Part shown: one piece after another, positions 48,000-60,247 of the stretch
Layout: each line of letters opens with the position of its first letter
Position numbering within the stretch: position 1 is the stretch's first letter
NCBI RefSeq assembly: GCF_000400465.1
Contig: NW_008806284.1
Coordinates: 62,001-126,000, forward strand
Direction of reading: 5' to 3'
DNA length: 64,000 bases
Source: Wallemia ichthyophaga EXF-994
Taxonomy: Eukaryota > Basidiomycota > Wallemiomycetes > Wallemiales > Wallemiaceae
Notes under the pieces: model-generated
What the model was told of the DNA's origin: nothing
Databases searched by the model: none
The model's input: the letters and a program-made list of their open reading frames with translations, nothing else
Translations under genes and position numbers: made by a program

Positions 48000-49580
48000 C
48001 CATCCCTGCCCTGCAAACTGCTCGATCAATCTGGCTTATTGACTCCTTGTCTTGGGAGCAAACTTGCACTCATCAAGTGATGGCTTAGGGATCCACGTCT
48101 CCATTGCGAACTTGCGATACTCTAACGGGGTGTAGTTCTACGCATTCTTCATATACTCAAACCATTAGCCTTTTTAGTTGATATCGATACTTGGCTTGTT
48201 AAGCAGTGAGCGTTCCTCTTCAATTTTCCAGCCTGCATTCATCTTTGCGTTGTGCTTTATGTACAAATTCACGATGTCTGAACACTCTGCGCTTTTTACT
48301 TTTCCATCATCAACAGAATCAATTACGAGCGGAAAAAGCTTTGGTATGCGCTGCGACAGCGAGTAGTTCGAACCTTCATTAAATGATGGATAGTCATCTA
48401 CCTCGGCTGCACCCTCTAATGTTCTCCATTTCGCTAGCACAGTCTTACCAGCAGCTTCTATCACCAACAATAATCCAGGCTGGTTTGCTACTCGCATCAG
48501 ACACTGGCTGTCTTCGTTATGGTTCCAGCAATGCTCATTATGATGTTCTTTGAAATCTGTCATCGCAATTACGCTTTCAACTTTAGGGTATTTGTCTTTT
48601 CTTTCTTAGCGAATATTTCCAAATACACGTAAAGCTTCCACTGCTTTGCCCTAAGAATCAATTTTGTGGTTTGATATACCCGTCCATGCCAAGTTTCCCA
48701 TTGATGAGTCTCTCAGCGTATGTAAACGCTCTGTATATGGCTTTTCAAAGCCTTTGTGATTAAATGAAACGCCATTAGCGTGGAGAGATGACAGCGTGTT
48801 AGTAAGACATAGTGTGTTTCTCATAACATGGACACCGTCATCCACAGTTATTTCAATGTATGGTTTGATGTAGATGTCGTCATAATTTTTAATTGGATTA
48901 ACTTTGCGCATTTGTGCTCGAGCTTTCTTCTTCTGACGTCTCTTTATAGCTTTGTTGTTAGGCAGTTTACATGTTACAATTTCACCTTTCTGAGCCAAGC
49001 TATCAATGAACTCGGCAGGGGCTAAATCTTTTCCTTCTTCTTCAAGTTTGTTAAGTAGTACATTCAGATTCATCTCTTTGAGACCAGTTTCCAAGTCTAC
49101 GCCTCTGGTCTTGGTATCGCAAAGAATATCAACAACCTTCTCAACCGTCTTTCTTTTCAGGTTTCTTCTGATATGTCAATTTCATGCTATCACAATAAAT
49201 TCAATGTCCTTGTTCTCATCATTAGATTCACCTTCCGCCGATGGCAGAGGAACAGAGACATCCCACCCAATCCATTCGTAGGGCTTGCATTGGGTCTCAC
49301 ATCTGCGCAGATTAATATGGAACTGAACCTTATCACGTTGATCTTCTTCAATTTTGAAACTAGCTGGTGTAGGAGCAGGTAGCTTGATAGAATGAAATTC
49401 TACATCCTTGTTGGTGGTGTATATCCGATATCTTTGCAATCTTAAACAAGGTGGATATCATAGTGTGAGATAGAGCACCAATGGAAACCTTCAGTTCCGT
49501 GCATGGGGCAGTCGTACTTGTTGAGCCATTTTCCGAGCCACACCTTGAATTCATCATTAAGGGCACAAGATTCTGCTAAT
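48000..49580 (-). pseudogene. Degenerate copy 6 of the local family, longest
   Basis: Consecutive minus-strand blocks read as one eroded gene. They are WLGKWLNKYDCPMHG with HYDIHL (about 49570-49460), then LPAPTPASFKIEEDQ to DENKDIEFIVIA (49380-49182), then RRNLKRKTVEKVVDIL to YIEITVDDGVHVM and GNLAWTGIS (about 49170-48651), then QPGLLLVIEAAGK with VLAKWRTLEG (48563-48174), and finally NYTPLEYRKFAMET (about 48130). Stops separate several blocks, and no clean intron removes all of them. Blocks match parts of copies 1, 2 and 4, which is why I treat the region as one ancestral gene. Confidence 0.5.
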
Positions 49581-50101
49581 TTGACGAATATTCAGCCCAG
49601 ATCTGTGCTCTGATTGAGCACGGACCTAACACAGCATCTGGATGCGATTTGGTCGAATATCTGTGTAAGGTTACCCAAGATGTTCAATCTCCGAAACATG
49701 GAACTACTGTCTTAATTCTCATTCGATACTTGCTGCAAGGGTCATAGGTCAATGTCAGCTACGTTGCAAACGAAAGTTTTGAGGAATGTTCAACTGCAAT
49801 TGCCCAAAAACTAGCTGTGAATAAGTTTAGAAAGTTAAATTAATCAGAACAACTTTTTAAAACAAAAGAAAGAAGATAAAGAAACATGAGGGACTTTCTG
49901 GATAGGGGTAAGAGTGGTTAAGTGTTAGGAAGTTGGTAGTTGAATAGTTGTTCAAGTGGATTGGGTTGGCGATATTGCTATTCAATTGGGTAAGTTGAGT
50001 ATAATAAATAGGCGTCGTATTCTGTTTATATGTGGCTTATGACATCGCTGTGAGGGAATTATGAAACAAATAACCAAATGCTCAGTTGAAGGATAAAGTA
50101 A

Positions 50102-53100
50102 TTAATTCTGCTCCAATCTGACTTGTGCCAGCACTCTCGATATCTCATTAGCTTGATCAGTCGACAAACCATCAAAGTTACCTGATGGCGTCTCTATCCT
50201 GCTTGGAATCTGTTGTTGAGAGAACGTTGCAGAGGTTGCTGAATTTGGATTACTTATATTCGAGTATTGTTGAATGTCCGCATTATTAGTTGGAGGTATT
50301 GAGATAGGATTTGGGATATTCTGTAATTTATTACGTGGATTGGTAGATAATGATCTAGCGTGTCTTAATCCTGTTGGATGATTTGGTTGACTTTGCTGCG
50401 CATATATTGAGCCTGAGCTCCCAATCGCTTGACTATTGTTAGAAAGTGGTGGTGAGATTGGTGAAAAGAACTGTTGCTGATTCATTTGCGTATCCAATTC
50501 AGGTGGTGTCACTTGCGGTAACGATCTAGTGTGTGCGTGTCCACCCAAAGATGCAGATGATCCGAAAAATTTAGGATCTTGTTGCATTACTCCACCCACT
50601 GGTCCTCCGATAGAATAGTGGGATTGATGTCCCAAATGGCTCGGGCGCTGTGGTTTGTTGAACTCCCTCGGTGATGGCCTGCTCGAAGGGTTGGTACTTG
50701 AAGCATAATTACCGGTGCCTGCAGATGGATCTCCAACTACACCAGCATAACCTTGGTTCTGACCGTTGCTGCCAGTCGCATTTGGAGTCTTTCCAACCAA
50801 TGCACCAAGGTCAAGACTCTGAGCTCTTTGTGAAGCTAACGTACGTTGTGGCTGCTGTGGCTTCATCTTGGCCTCCATTATCGAATCTGTTCCTCTCTTG
50901 GCCGCCGTGTCTTCAGTAGTTTGGGCATAAGACTTGGTGGCGTCGGCAGCAGGTGGTATAGTAGGTCTACCATAGTGAGTTGGTGGCGTTGGCGGGCCCC
51001 ATACGTTTTGAGTATACTGTTGCTCTTGAGCTTGTTGACTAGCAGCGGCATAGTAAGCAGCAGCAGCTTGAGTTTGCTGAAGCTGTGCTTGGGAAGAAGC
51101 CGAGTTAATGGCCTCCTCACCGATTCCACCATAAGGCGATGACATTGCAGTATTTGAATCAGGGGATGACACAGTCGATCCTGGATAACCACCGCTACCA
51201 TCGTTACCAAACAGTGCTTTGACGTTAGGTGTTGATACAGCTGCACGCAATCTTCTGCCCGATCCAACAGCACCTGTTTTGGTACCACCAAGTGTAGACG
51301 ATCCAGAGAAGTTTGGCTTTTGACCCATTAACGCAGCAGCGGAAGATCCACTTCCAATACTGTTGCTACTCAAAGTATTGTGACGAGATTCACCTGGTCT
51401 TGTAAACTGGGCACTTGCATCTTGGAAGCCATCGAAGGTTTCATTCGTGGGACTTTCTGTTGCAGGAATAATCTTTGAGTTAAATAACGGGAAAGCGCCG
51501 GCAAGAACATCCGCACGCATTGGCTGCTGTGTCGGGATAGTTGGTCTGGCGTGGAGAGGTACACCACGGCTTTTCAAGTAATCTTCGAGAGCATCTTTTG
51601 CTGCACCCAACATATCAATGTTAGAGCGTTGACAACGAACCTTGAAGGCCAAGTCTTCATCATCCTCGGACGCGCTGCTGGAATCTGATTGAGGAGAGCT
51701 GTTCTGGACATTATCACTTGGCTTAGACAGCTGAGCTGGTGCAGAGATCGACACGTGTAAATCACTACGAATGGTGTTTAATAGCTCAGCAAATCTATTA
51801 TCGTTGACAGCAGTCTTGATTTGGCTAGAGCGAGGAGCCAAGTATTCAGCTTCGAATGGTACGTGATCCTGCTTATGGTTAGCCAAGTTAAGTTGCAAAC
51901 GTGCAACCCACTAAAACCATCGTCTTTGCAATGTTCACTTGATGCTCAGGACCAAAAATTGCAACCGAGTCAGTTGCCAACTCCTTGTCAGGAAATCTGA
52001 CAATACATCCAGTTTTAGATTCGATGTCGTGCAGAAAAATGGACTTTTCTCCAAGCAAAGTGCGATGATATTTCCTAGGTATCATAATACTTTCATTCGT
52101 ATAATCTTTATCTTTAGGATTGACTAATTCCATTACTGATTGTTTAAGATTTTCCAAATTCATGGCATTCTTCGCAGGCGTTCTTGAAATGACATTGTCT
52201 TCATTATCGCAATACCCGCCTAATGCGGCGAACTCATCAGCGTTTGAAAACTTGACGTACACGCCAAATTTCTTCATGATACGCTGGATGTTTTTACCCC
52301 CAACACCAATGATACGCTTGTGGTACACTTCAGGAACGTGGAAAGACATCTCTGCAGGTAACTCCTCTTGAAGCATAGACAAGCCACTCAAAGCACCAAG
52401 GTCTGAGCCGGCGACCTGGGATAATATGTAAGTTGAGCTGAATAGGGTGACAAAAGTAACCCACATCAATCAAGAAATTGTATTCAGATAAAGTCTCATA
52501 CTTTATTCTAACGTTTGCAGATTTCATGATCTTATTGATCTTTCCATTCTTTTTGCCTGAAATGAAATCACGGTGTTCATTGGCCAATTCAACCTGGAAC
52601 CTAATTTCGTGGTGAAAGCCTTGAACAATATCCAAATCCAAAACTCTCGCGATAGCGTCTCTAACAGAGGCATCGGAGCCGTGAGCCTCAAAGCAATTAG
52701 ACTTGAGTACGATCTCAGCACCCGATTCTAAAGCTAATTTCTCGAGATCGCCTGGTGGGACAGTTGAAGGGTTGATAGAAGGAGGAGGAATCAATACGTC
52801 AAATGTAACTGGTAATAACCAGACACTCGCAACGTAATAAAAGCAGGCTAGTTGCATGACCGACCTTATGGTCCTTTCAATCGAAACTCTGTTATCGCCA
52901 AAGATTTGAATGATGGAGGCTTGTGAGCCAATGACGGGGAATTTGATGAAAGTACCGTTATCAGCCATGATAGTGCGCAGCTCATCAGCTTTTTCGAGGA
53001 CCAAAGCATCCAATTTTCTAGGTAAAAGAGCAGCGTCGCGACTCAAAACAGACTTTGAGTTGACTTTCTGTACGGCGACTTGTACAAGCATATCCTTAGC

Positions 53101-53884
53101 TCTTTGTACACCGAAGAAATCACCAGTAATGTGGATAAAGTTCCTCTGATCAGGTAAGCTAGCAGCTCTTGGTGAGGCATTACCGAGTACGCCTGCTAGA
53201 GGAGGAGGAAGGTAGATGTTTGTTTCAGTCTCCTCTTCAATGGTTCTAATGACAGAGCGTTTCTTTGAGGCGATAATTGGGTGTAATTTAAAGTCGATAT
53301 CAACCTTATCAGCGTGTAAGCCGTTCGATTGATCCATGGTAACTAGAACAGCAATCTTTGCATGCTCAATGGCCTCTTGGCCACCAACAATAGTGAACTG
53401 GACCATACGCTGCAATTGAAGACCATGCTGGAAATTTGAAGGGGGAAGTTCTTTCAAAGCAAAGTTTACACCAGTGAGGGAATTGAGGGAGATAATCTTG
53501 TCCTTGAGGGCGGTGGATAGACAGTCTAAGGGATGGCTGGGATTAAGGTCGTGTACGAGCAAGTCAGATTTTGGAATTTTGAGTTGCAAAAAAGACTTGA
53601 GGGGCAAGTCCCTGATGAGTTGTCCTCTGGCGTTGAGAACATTTTGGAAAGAGCCAGATAAGTGCCAGATAGACAGATTCGATTGTTGATGGTGGTTTAG
53701 AACGCAAGACTGAGATTGAGTGATGGAGCTAGAAAGCTTATCATAAGAATCCGTAGAATTATCAAATTCAAATAAGTAATCTTGATTGGGTAAATTAGGT
53801 AAAGGCAAGCTGAGAGATAAGTTGTAGAGATCTGCTAGGAAATGAGTGTGTGAGAATCATACGAATAGAATCGCACTTACCCAT
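50102..53884 (-). CDS. Multi-KH-domain RNA-binding protein
   Basis: This 1,213-residue protein has several KH domains. The clearest is RIIGVGGKNIQRIMKKFGVYVKF with an intact GxxG loop. Others are more degenerate (HRTLLGEKSIFLHDIESKTG; HPIIASKKRSVIRTIEEET). The C-terminal 500 residues are low complexity, rich in Gln, Ser, Asn and Pro. Four exons are supported: 53881-53884 (ATGG only), 52465-53831, 51912-52415 and 50102-51868, with introns of 49, 49 and 43 nt. The first join creates MDLYNLSLSLPLPN, since the big exon has no ATG of its own at its 5' end. It is probably a cytoplasmic mRNA-binding regulator of the vigilin or Bicaudal-C sort. Confidence 0.87.
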
Positions 53885-54175
53885 AGAATCTAAAAATTGT
53901 AGTTTTATAATACCTTAGCTGGGTATATATTTTTAACTTTCACTGACGCTCCTTGACGGTCGTTCTTGTCTAAAGTGTGAACGGCGCTCTGAAGGGAGCA
54001 AATTGGATAAAAATTAAATTAGCAATTAGCCGGATAAGCTTCCTTTTCGGCGTTTTTTCTATTTTAATTTTATCCAAATTAAGAATTTTTTACATTTCAT
54101 TTTTAATGGTGGTGAAATTCTTAATCCGGAAGTTTAATCAACATTGTAGAAAAGGGAAATTTAATACATTTTGCT

Positions 54176-54561
54176 TTAACCTACACGCTTATTATTATCA
54201 ATCTTAATCTTCTTTTTTTGTCTTTCTGCGAGTGCGTCTGCATCTTCTAAGCGTTGTTGAGCGGCAAAAATCTTGTAATATTTCTTATCTAACTGCAAAC
54301 TACCTTGTTTGAATGTATCTATGGCTGACTCATTCTCTTTCTCAGTGAATGACTCGGCTATGTATGTCTAATGAGTCAGGCACAATCACCCACCTGTTCT
54401 GCCTTGGATGTCTGTATATCATTATCATCATCCTCCCATGGGTTTTTCTTTCTTTTTTTTAGCTACTGCGCTTCTTCTTGGGGATAACGGCATTCCATAA
54501 TATCTTCAACCAGGTTGTTGCATTTGTGAACGCGGTCTTGGTTTTGTGTGAGTGGATTCAT
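54176..54561 (-). CDS. Candidate small spliced gene, unknown function
   Basis: ATG at 54561 starts MNPLTQNQDRVHKCNNLVED, followed by a C-X9-C pair and a TAG. A second block reads KKRKKNPWEDDDNDIQTSKAEQ. After a 41-nt intron (GTGGGT...CGAG; CTGAC branch) a third block reads SFTEKENESAIDTFKQ, then KKYYKIFAAQQRLEDADALA, and ends at TAA (54176). A first intron (GTTGAA...GTAG, 48 nt) would remove the TAG but also the second Cys. The acidic and helical character looks coding, but the exon joins are uncertain. Confidence 0.4.
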
Positions 54562-54760
54562 TGTAATAGTACTTGTAATCTTTGTTACATTTTTATAATA
54601 GACGCTTGCCCCCTTTTTTATATACTTATATTTGCCTAAACCATTTAGAACATCTCATGTCACCGCGCAGCGCAACCTCCCTGCAAACAACCCAAGCAAT
54701 AAATAAACGTATGCATTTATGGGATCTATCTATATGACATTAGCCAAAACCAACTAAATC

Positions 54761-56928
54761 TCAATTTAAGCGACTCTTTTTGGATTTCGACTTGACGCTT
54801 TGTATCAGCGAATCGATCGATGGTGCGTTGTTGGCAGCAACATCGTCTCCATCTCTCTGCGATCTTCTCGATCTCTCCGCTAACAACTTTTTCATGCTCT
54901 TTGTCGGCTTGAAGCTGTTTGATAGTTAGTGGGTGAAATATGAAATATTTCTCAGCACTTGACTCACTTTGGCAGTGTTGGATCAATTGCATACTGGTGA
55001 TCCTCCAAGACGTTCTTGAATCTATCATCATCGACGTTGATTTCAAAGTTATCTTCAGCATCACCGTCATCGTTACCTTTCGATTTCTTGTTGTGTTTGC
55101 GCTTTCTGCCTTGCTTCTTTTCACTCTTGATGATATCGTCCATGTCAAAGTGTTTGGCATCGTCTTTCTCATTCGTGAGTAGCTTGAGTTCGTCAGCTGT
55201 TGACTCCACTCTGCCGCTATCCTGTGCATCCTCTTTATCCTCTATCTTGCTCTTCCTTTCATCTTTCTTGTATGGCTTTGCGATGGCTGCACGGTCATCC
55301 TCAGCAGCTCTGTTGTCGAAGGCAGCCTCATCCTCACTGCCAGACTGGAAGAAGTCGTCGTCAAAGCCAGCCTGGTCGCTAGGTTTCTCTTGCTGCTCCA
55401 TTTGCTCTTGATGCTCGCTATCGTCGTCTTGCATCTGGTTCTTTCTCTTGTCTTTCTTAGCATCCTTCTTTGCCTTCTCCTTCTTCTTGTATCTCTCTAG
55501 CGTTGTCATGTTCTCATCACCATCACTATCCTTACCCTTCTTAGTGTTCTTCTCGCTCAACCCAGGCGCAAACGTAACTTCCATCTCTCCTTCTCTATCC
55601 TTTTTGCCACCCCTGAGTTCACGAGCGTCACCTTGTTCTCCACTAAGAGCAGCTCTCAGCAAAGCCGCTCTTCTCTGGTTTTCCTGCTCGTTTTCGCTCT
55701 CGTCCTCACTCTCAGAGGCGAGATAAGCCTTAAAGTCATTCTGCTCGATATCTTCCTTGTTCATACGCTTGCGCGTGAGAGCCACCCTCTTGTCGTCATC
55801 CTCATCCCAAGTCAGCTTGACCTTGGAGTGGCGCAAAGCGGGTGTCTGGAAATCGACGCCTCTATAAGACTCACTTGAGGTGTTAGCCTGATCGCGTATA
55901 TCATCTTCCTCAAACGCCACGCCATCAGGCACGACCTGGAACTGGAGAATATTTGCAGTGCGTTCGATCTCCGTGTTGTGAGCTTCACTGAACAGCTTGT
56001 GGGCAGCCTTGCTAGACGAGAGTGTGACGATAGCGTAGTAGTAGCGCAATCTGCCCAATTGATACTCCCTCAGTGCTGATTCAGGGTCGAGTTGACGTTC
56101 TTTACCTTTCTTCGTCTTGTTGGCACCTATCAGAGTGGGTCCGGATTGCTCCTCGTGCTCTATACGGTTCTTGCCAAATTGCGACATGTACACACTAACA
56201 TTTTTCAGCGCCTTCTTGTGCTCTGTGCCTTGGAGAATGGAATCAAGGGCGACGTAGATGTCCTGTGCGGAGAGGTGGTCCCAGTCGAGATTGGTGACTG
56301 CTAGACGAGAAGTGAAGTCGATGGTATCGTCATCGTCTCCGTCCTCTGCGTTTTCATTATAGGCTTTAGCCTGAGCGTCTAAACGACGCATTTCATCTTT
56401 GATCTCGTCGTCATTCAAGGATTGGGGGATTTCGTCGTCATCATTATCATCGTCGTCGCTGTCTTCGTCCTCGTCATCAGAACCTACGAGTTGGTTTTCG
56501 TAGTTTTCAGGCTGGAGCTCGACCTCGTCGTCAGCGCTGGAGTCTGAAGAGGCAGAATCAGAAACTGAATCAGAGTCTGAGGAGGAATCAGAGTCAGAGT
56601 CTTCCATGATAGCTTCACCGCGTGCATAATCCATGGCAGATTTGGGTTGTTGTGGTTGCTCAAGTTCGTTCAGTTGGTCACGCTGCTGCCTTTCCTTCTT
56701 AGCAGCCTTCTCATCATCTTTATTGATATTATAAAACTGCTTAAGCTCGTGTGCGCCATCCTTAGGCTTAACTTTACGACCAAACTTATCGACCTTGGAA
56801 GTAGATTGAAAGTCGAATAAATCTTTGAATCTATCGTCTAAGACAACTTTCTGTTGATTCTTCTTTGTTTTATGGAACTTTGGGTTGCTCGCTGTCCCGC
56901 TGAATCTTTTATCTCCGGTTGGCGGCAT
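54761..56928 (-). CDS. ESF1: 18S rRNA factor Esf1
   Basis: Esf1 is a nucleolar protein for early pre-rRNA processing toward 18S rRNA. The N-terminal marks are DDRFKDLF, DKFGRKV and an acidic Ser/Asp/Glu segment. The central RRM-like region includes LAVTNLDWDHLSAQDIYVAL and LRYYYAIVTL, then SKVKLTWDEDD. Lys/Glu-rich stretches follow. The C-terminal exon restores the conserved NFKPTKSMKKLLAERSRR box. Exons are 54968-56928 and 54761-54914; the 53-nt intron is GTGAGT...ACAG. Length is 704 residues. It is divergent from the Nudix gene by 189 bp. Confidence 0.94.
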
Positions 56929-57117
56929 CGTGGTGGGAGATGAAGGAAGACGGGTGCTCTACAATACCAGAAATGCCAGTAAACCTAGTAATCCCAGTAT
57001 TCCCGGCACAACTCACACTATCCTCCACTCCACGCCCTTAAACCGCCCTTAAAATTTAAAGTCCCCCACTTTACCCTTTTTCCTGTTCACTGAAGATCCT
57101 TGAAGAAAACAAGACAA

Positions 57118-58584
57118 ATGTCATTGATAGGGGGAGTGTTGAAGGCATTTACATCTATTCAAGCCACACAGCCACAACTTGTTTCTGCAAACAACGTTAA
57201 AAGAGCTGCTGTTGCGCTGATCCTGCGATTTAGATTGGTTGATAGTAGTCGCGGTGGTGATGGCAGTCCCAGTCCTAGTCCCAGTCCCACCAGTCCTTCC
57301 GATAGCGATTCTTCTTTGGAAGATTTATTCAATCAGCCGTGGATGCGCGATGGCAATGTCATTCCAGAGGTTCGTTGACGTGTTTTCTATATCCGGCGTC
57401 ATGCTAAGTGCTCACACCAAATAAAACCAGATTCTATTTATCCAGCGTGCTGCACGTAATGGTGACCGATGGTCTGGTCACGTCGCCTGCCCTGGTGGGC
57501 GCTATGAGCCAGACGACGAAAATCTCAAGTATACCGGTGAGAATCACCATCAGCATAAGTACACGCATGCCTAACAAACGCATTACCAGCCATGCGTGAA
57601 TGCTGGGAAGAAATCGGACTCGATATCTCTGACCGACGTCATTTCCTCCCTCTTGGCCAGCTCGATGATAGGGAAGTGACCAGCAGTCTGGGGAAAAAGC
57701 TGCTGATGATCCTCTCCCCATTCGTCTTTATCCAGACGAGGCCCGTCGATCACACTCTGCAGCTCGAGGCGCAGGAAGTGGAGTCTGTGCATTGGATACC
57801 GGTTGACGCACTCACTGATAACGCCGTTTATACGCACGTAGAGGTAGATCTACCCGCTCGTCTCTCTCCTAAATCGGAAATGGGACGCTGGGTTCTCGCG
57901 AGTGTGCTGTCTAATTCCTCACTCAGCTTTCCTGCGATAGAGCTCGCTAATAGACCGGCAGCAGTCGCTAGCCAGAGTGGCCTCGCTAGTGTGGCGCTGG
58001 AGGAGGAGAACGACGAGGATTTTGCGCCGCCTATGCCCGCTGAGCTGGACGACTCCATCAGCGAGTTACGCCAACGTACTGTACAGAACAGGCAGGTTGC
58101 GGAGGACAGAAAGGAGAGGAAAGTGGGGAAAGACATGACACAGCTATCCAAACGCCCCTCTCTCAGACTGTGGGGTCTAACACTAGGCTTCACACTCGAT
58201 TTCCTCAGCCACATACCAAGCAAGGCGAGTGAAGATACTCGTGGCGCGAAAAAAACACCGCAAAACGTCGAAACTACTCGACATCTAGCCACCGCTCACG
58301 TCATCAAAGCACTCTTCCCGTCGTTCAACTCACCCGATATCAACCTGTGGATGTGGGTGTGCGGGAGAAGATACCGCTCCATCCGCCGCCAGTGGGAGCA
58401 GGCGGCACGAAACCCAGGCAGTGCTGATAGGAGAAAGAATTGGAGTGGCACTATACGCGCTGCTCACTTTGCGACTATAAGAAGGGCGTTGATGTTCGCC
58501 GTCGTCTTTCGTATCTTGGCTGCATTCACTACTCTCTCCATCCTCGGTAGGTATTTGCAAAAGGTTGTTGCGTGGTTTGTTTGA
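57118..58584 (+). CDS. Nudix hydrolase with C-terminal hydrophobic segment
   Basis: The Nudix signature is split by an intron and rebuilt on splicing as ACPGGRYEPDDENLKYT-AMRECWEEIGLD, with REcwEEiG intact. The N-terminal half has a Gly/Ser/Pro repeat insert (GDGSPSPSPSPTSPSDSD) in the Nudix fold. The C-terminal 200 residues lie outside the Nudix core and end in a hydrophobic stretch (ALMFAVVFRILAAFTTLSIL) that may anchor it to a membrane. Exons are 57118-57369, 57431-57536 and 57590-58584, with introns of 61 nt (GTTCGT...CCAG) and 53 nt (GTGAGA...CCAG). Length is 450 residues. The resemblance is to CoA-type Nudix enzymes, but the substrate is not certain. Confidence 0.85.
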
Positions 58585-58769
58585 GGGGGACTGAGAGGCG
58601 TATCTGTTGATTTTCTTGTTTGCCCGCCCTTCTACACGCCCTTGCACACTGCCTTTGATTGGATTAATGGATTGCACTACACGACACAACACTATATCAC
58701 ACCAAACCACACCACGTACGCTCGCACACCTGTGCGGTTGACACAGTAATAACGATAGATAGTAAAAGA

Positions 58770-60152
58770 TTATTGCATGTGCTCATGTGCGATTTGCATG
58801 ATGGCCAGCTGAAGATCGAGGCCGAGGACATCGTCATCGTCGAACCCGTTGTGATACGCGATGTCATTGTAAGGATTATCCTGCTCGACTTGCGCGCCAT
58901 CCTGATTCTGGAGGAGGCCATCAAATAGCTTCTGAAAGCAGTATGTGCCGGGAGTATTGAAGTGTGGGTAAGGGTTGGAAGGAACGAGGCGACCACCACA
59001 GAGGAAGCAGAAATGAGTGCCGCACCTACAACTCATGTGGTTACATCCGGAGCTCTTCTCCGTCCTGACAGCACAGTGGGGACAAGCCTGCGCGGTGTTT
59101 TCGATAGTCCTACGACTCGCCTCCGACTCGAGAAAGTCAGCGAGGAGGCGCTGAAGGTACTTTCTACCGTAGCGACTCTCCAGGGCGAGTTGATCGCGTG
59201 AGTTTGATTGTTCCAGCGCATGAGCGTAAGCGCGAACGTAATGGAGCGTCGTCGAGACGGGACAAGCTGCCACGGGCCCGTGGTATGTGCGGCGGCAGTA
59301 GCAGCAGAAAGCGAAGGAGCATTGAGGACAGACGCGCAATCGCTGTGCACCCTCATCACTCTCGCTGTCACCTACGAGTGCGTTCTCGGGTGGACGCGCA
59401 ACGGGTGTGTGGCAGAGGGGGCAGTACACGGTGCGCGGATCGTCTTCTGCAGCTTTCTTCTGACGTAGATACACCACGCGCTGGTGGACTCTCTCCCCAC
59501 TCACCTCTAGGATGGTTGCATCGGGTATGGGCAGTGTGCAGGTCGGCGAGGGACAGATGAGACTGTCTAGCGAGCCTTCGCGCACGTGCAGCTCGGTCAT
59601 GTCGCGTAGACACGCAGCGCACACCGCACACCCACACGGCATCTCTGCCCCGTGCACTCCCTTGCGCCGCCGCAAGCAGATGGGACAGTCGTAGCTGCTT
59701 TCTGCGAACACCGTGGCTGCGTGTGTCCGGTTGTACGCGCGTAGTGTGGCGGCGAGTGTCGCGAGCGCGTGTGTGTCTTGCACTTGTATTGAAGCGGGAG
59801 GGTATGCGTGCAGAACGTGCATTGTGCGTAGGAGCTCTCCTTCTCCTTCCTCGCTTTCTTCCCGTATTAGCCTCTCCAACTCCGCCTTGTTGCCAGCCGT
59901 GCCCGCCACTGCTTCGATATGGGAGAGCATCGGCGTCGGTGAGCTGCTGCCGTCCAGCGTAAATGTGACAGACGTCGGTGGCAGCTGGCCCACATTCAGC
60001 TTAACGCTCTGGTTATCAAGTCGCGTGCGCAAGGTGATTCCACTGTCTACACTGATGCTTGTGCGTAGACGAATATTCCCATTGTCCTTAGTTGCCGACC
60101 CTTCCCCGTAAATGGCATTGACAATTTCGATTTCTTCTGCAATGTCGAGCAT
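58770..60152 (-). CDS. ITT1: RWD-RBR E3 ubiquitin ligase (ITT1/RNF14-like)
   Basis: The single-exon 460-residue protein begins with an RWD domain (EEIEIVNAIYGEG). An RBR module follows: RING1 starts YDCPICL, the in-between RING contains CPQCSFAFCCYCRRTYHG, and RING2 is CPHCAVRTEKSSGCNHMSC, whose Cys in SSGCNHM is the expected catalytic residue that carries ubiquitin as a thioester. This order is that of yeast Itt1 and human RNF14. The C-terminus is acidic and ends AHEHMQ. ATG at 60152. Base composition here is GC-rich compared with neighbours. It is 95 bp from the end of the CWF19-like gene. Confidence 0.9.
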   Translation of the reverse strand: MLDIAEEIEIVNAIYGEGSATKDNGNIRLRTSISVDSGITLRTRLDNQSVKLNVGQLPPTSVTFTLDGSSSPTPMLSHIEAVAGTAGNKAELERLIREESEEGEGELLRTMHVLHAYPPASIQVQDTHALATLAATLRAYNRTHAATVFAESSYDCPICLRRRKGVHGAEMPCGCAVCAACLRDMTELHVREGSLDSLICPSPTCTLPIPDATILEVSGERVHQRVVYLRQKKAAEDDPRTVYCPLCHTPVARPPENALVGDSESDEGAQRLRVCPQCSFAFCCYCRRTYHGPVAACPVSTTLHYVRAYAHALEQSNSRDQLALESRYGRKYLQRLLADFLESEASRRTIENTAQACPHCAVRTEKSSGCNHMSCRCGTHFCFLCGGRLVPSNPYPHFNTPGTYCFQKLFDGLLQNQDGAQVEQDNPYNDIAYHNGFDDDDVLGLDLQLAIMQIAHEHMQ

Positions 60153-60247
60153 CGAGGTATCAACCCATCAAGGAATATAACGGGTACAAATCCAATAAAT
60201 ATATCAAGTCTATAAGATACAAGTTACCTCAGTCTCAGTCTCACTCC

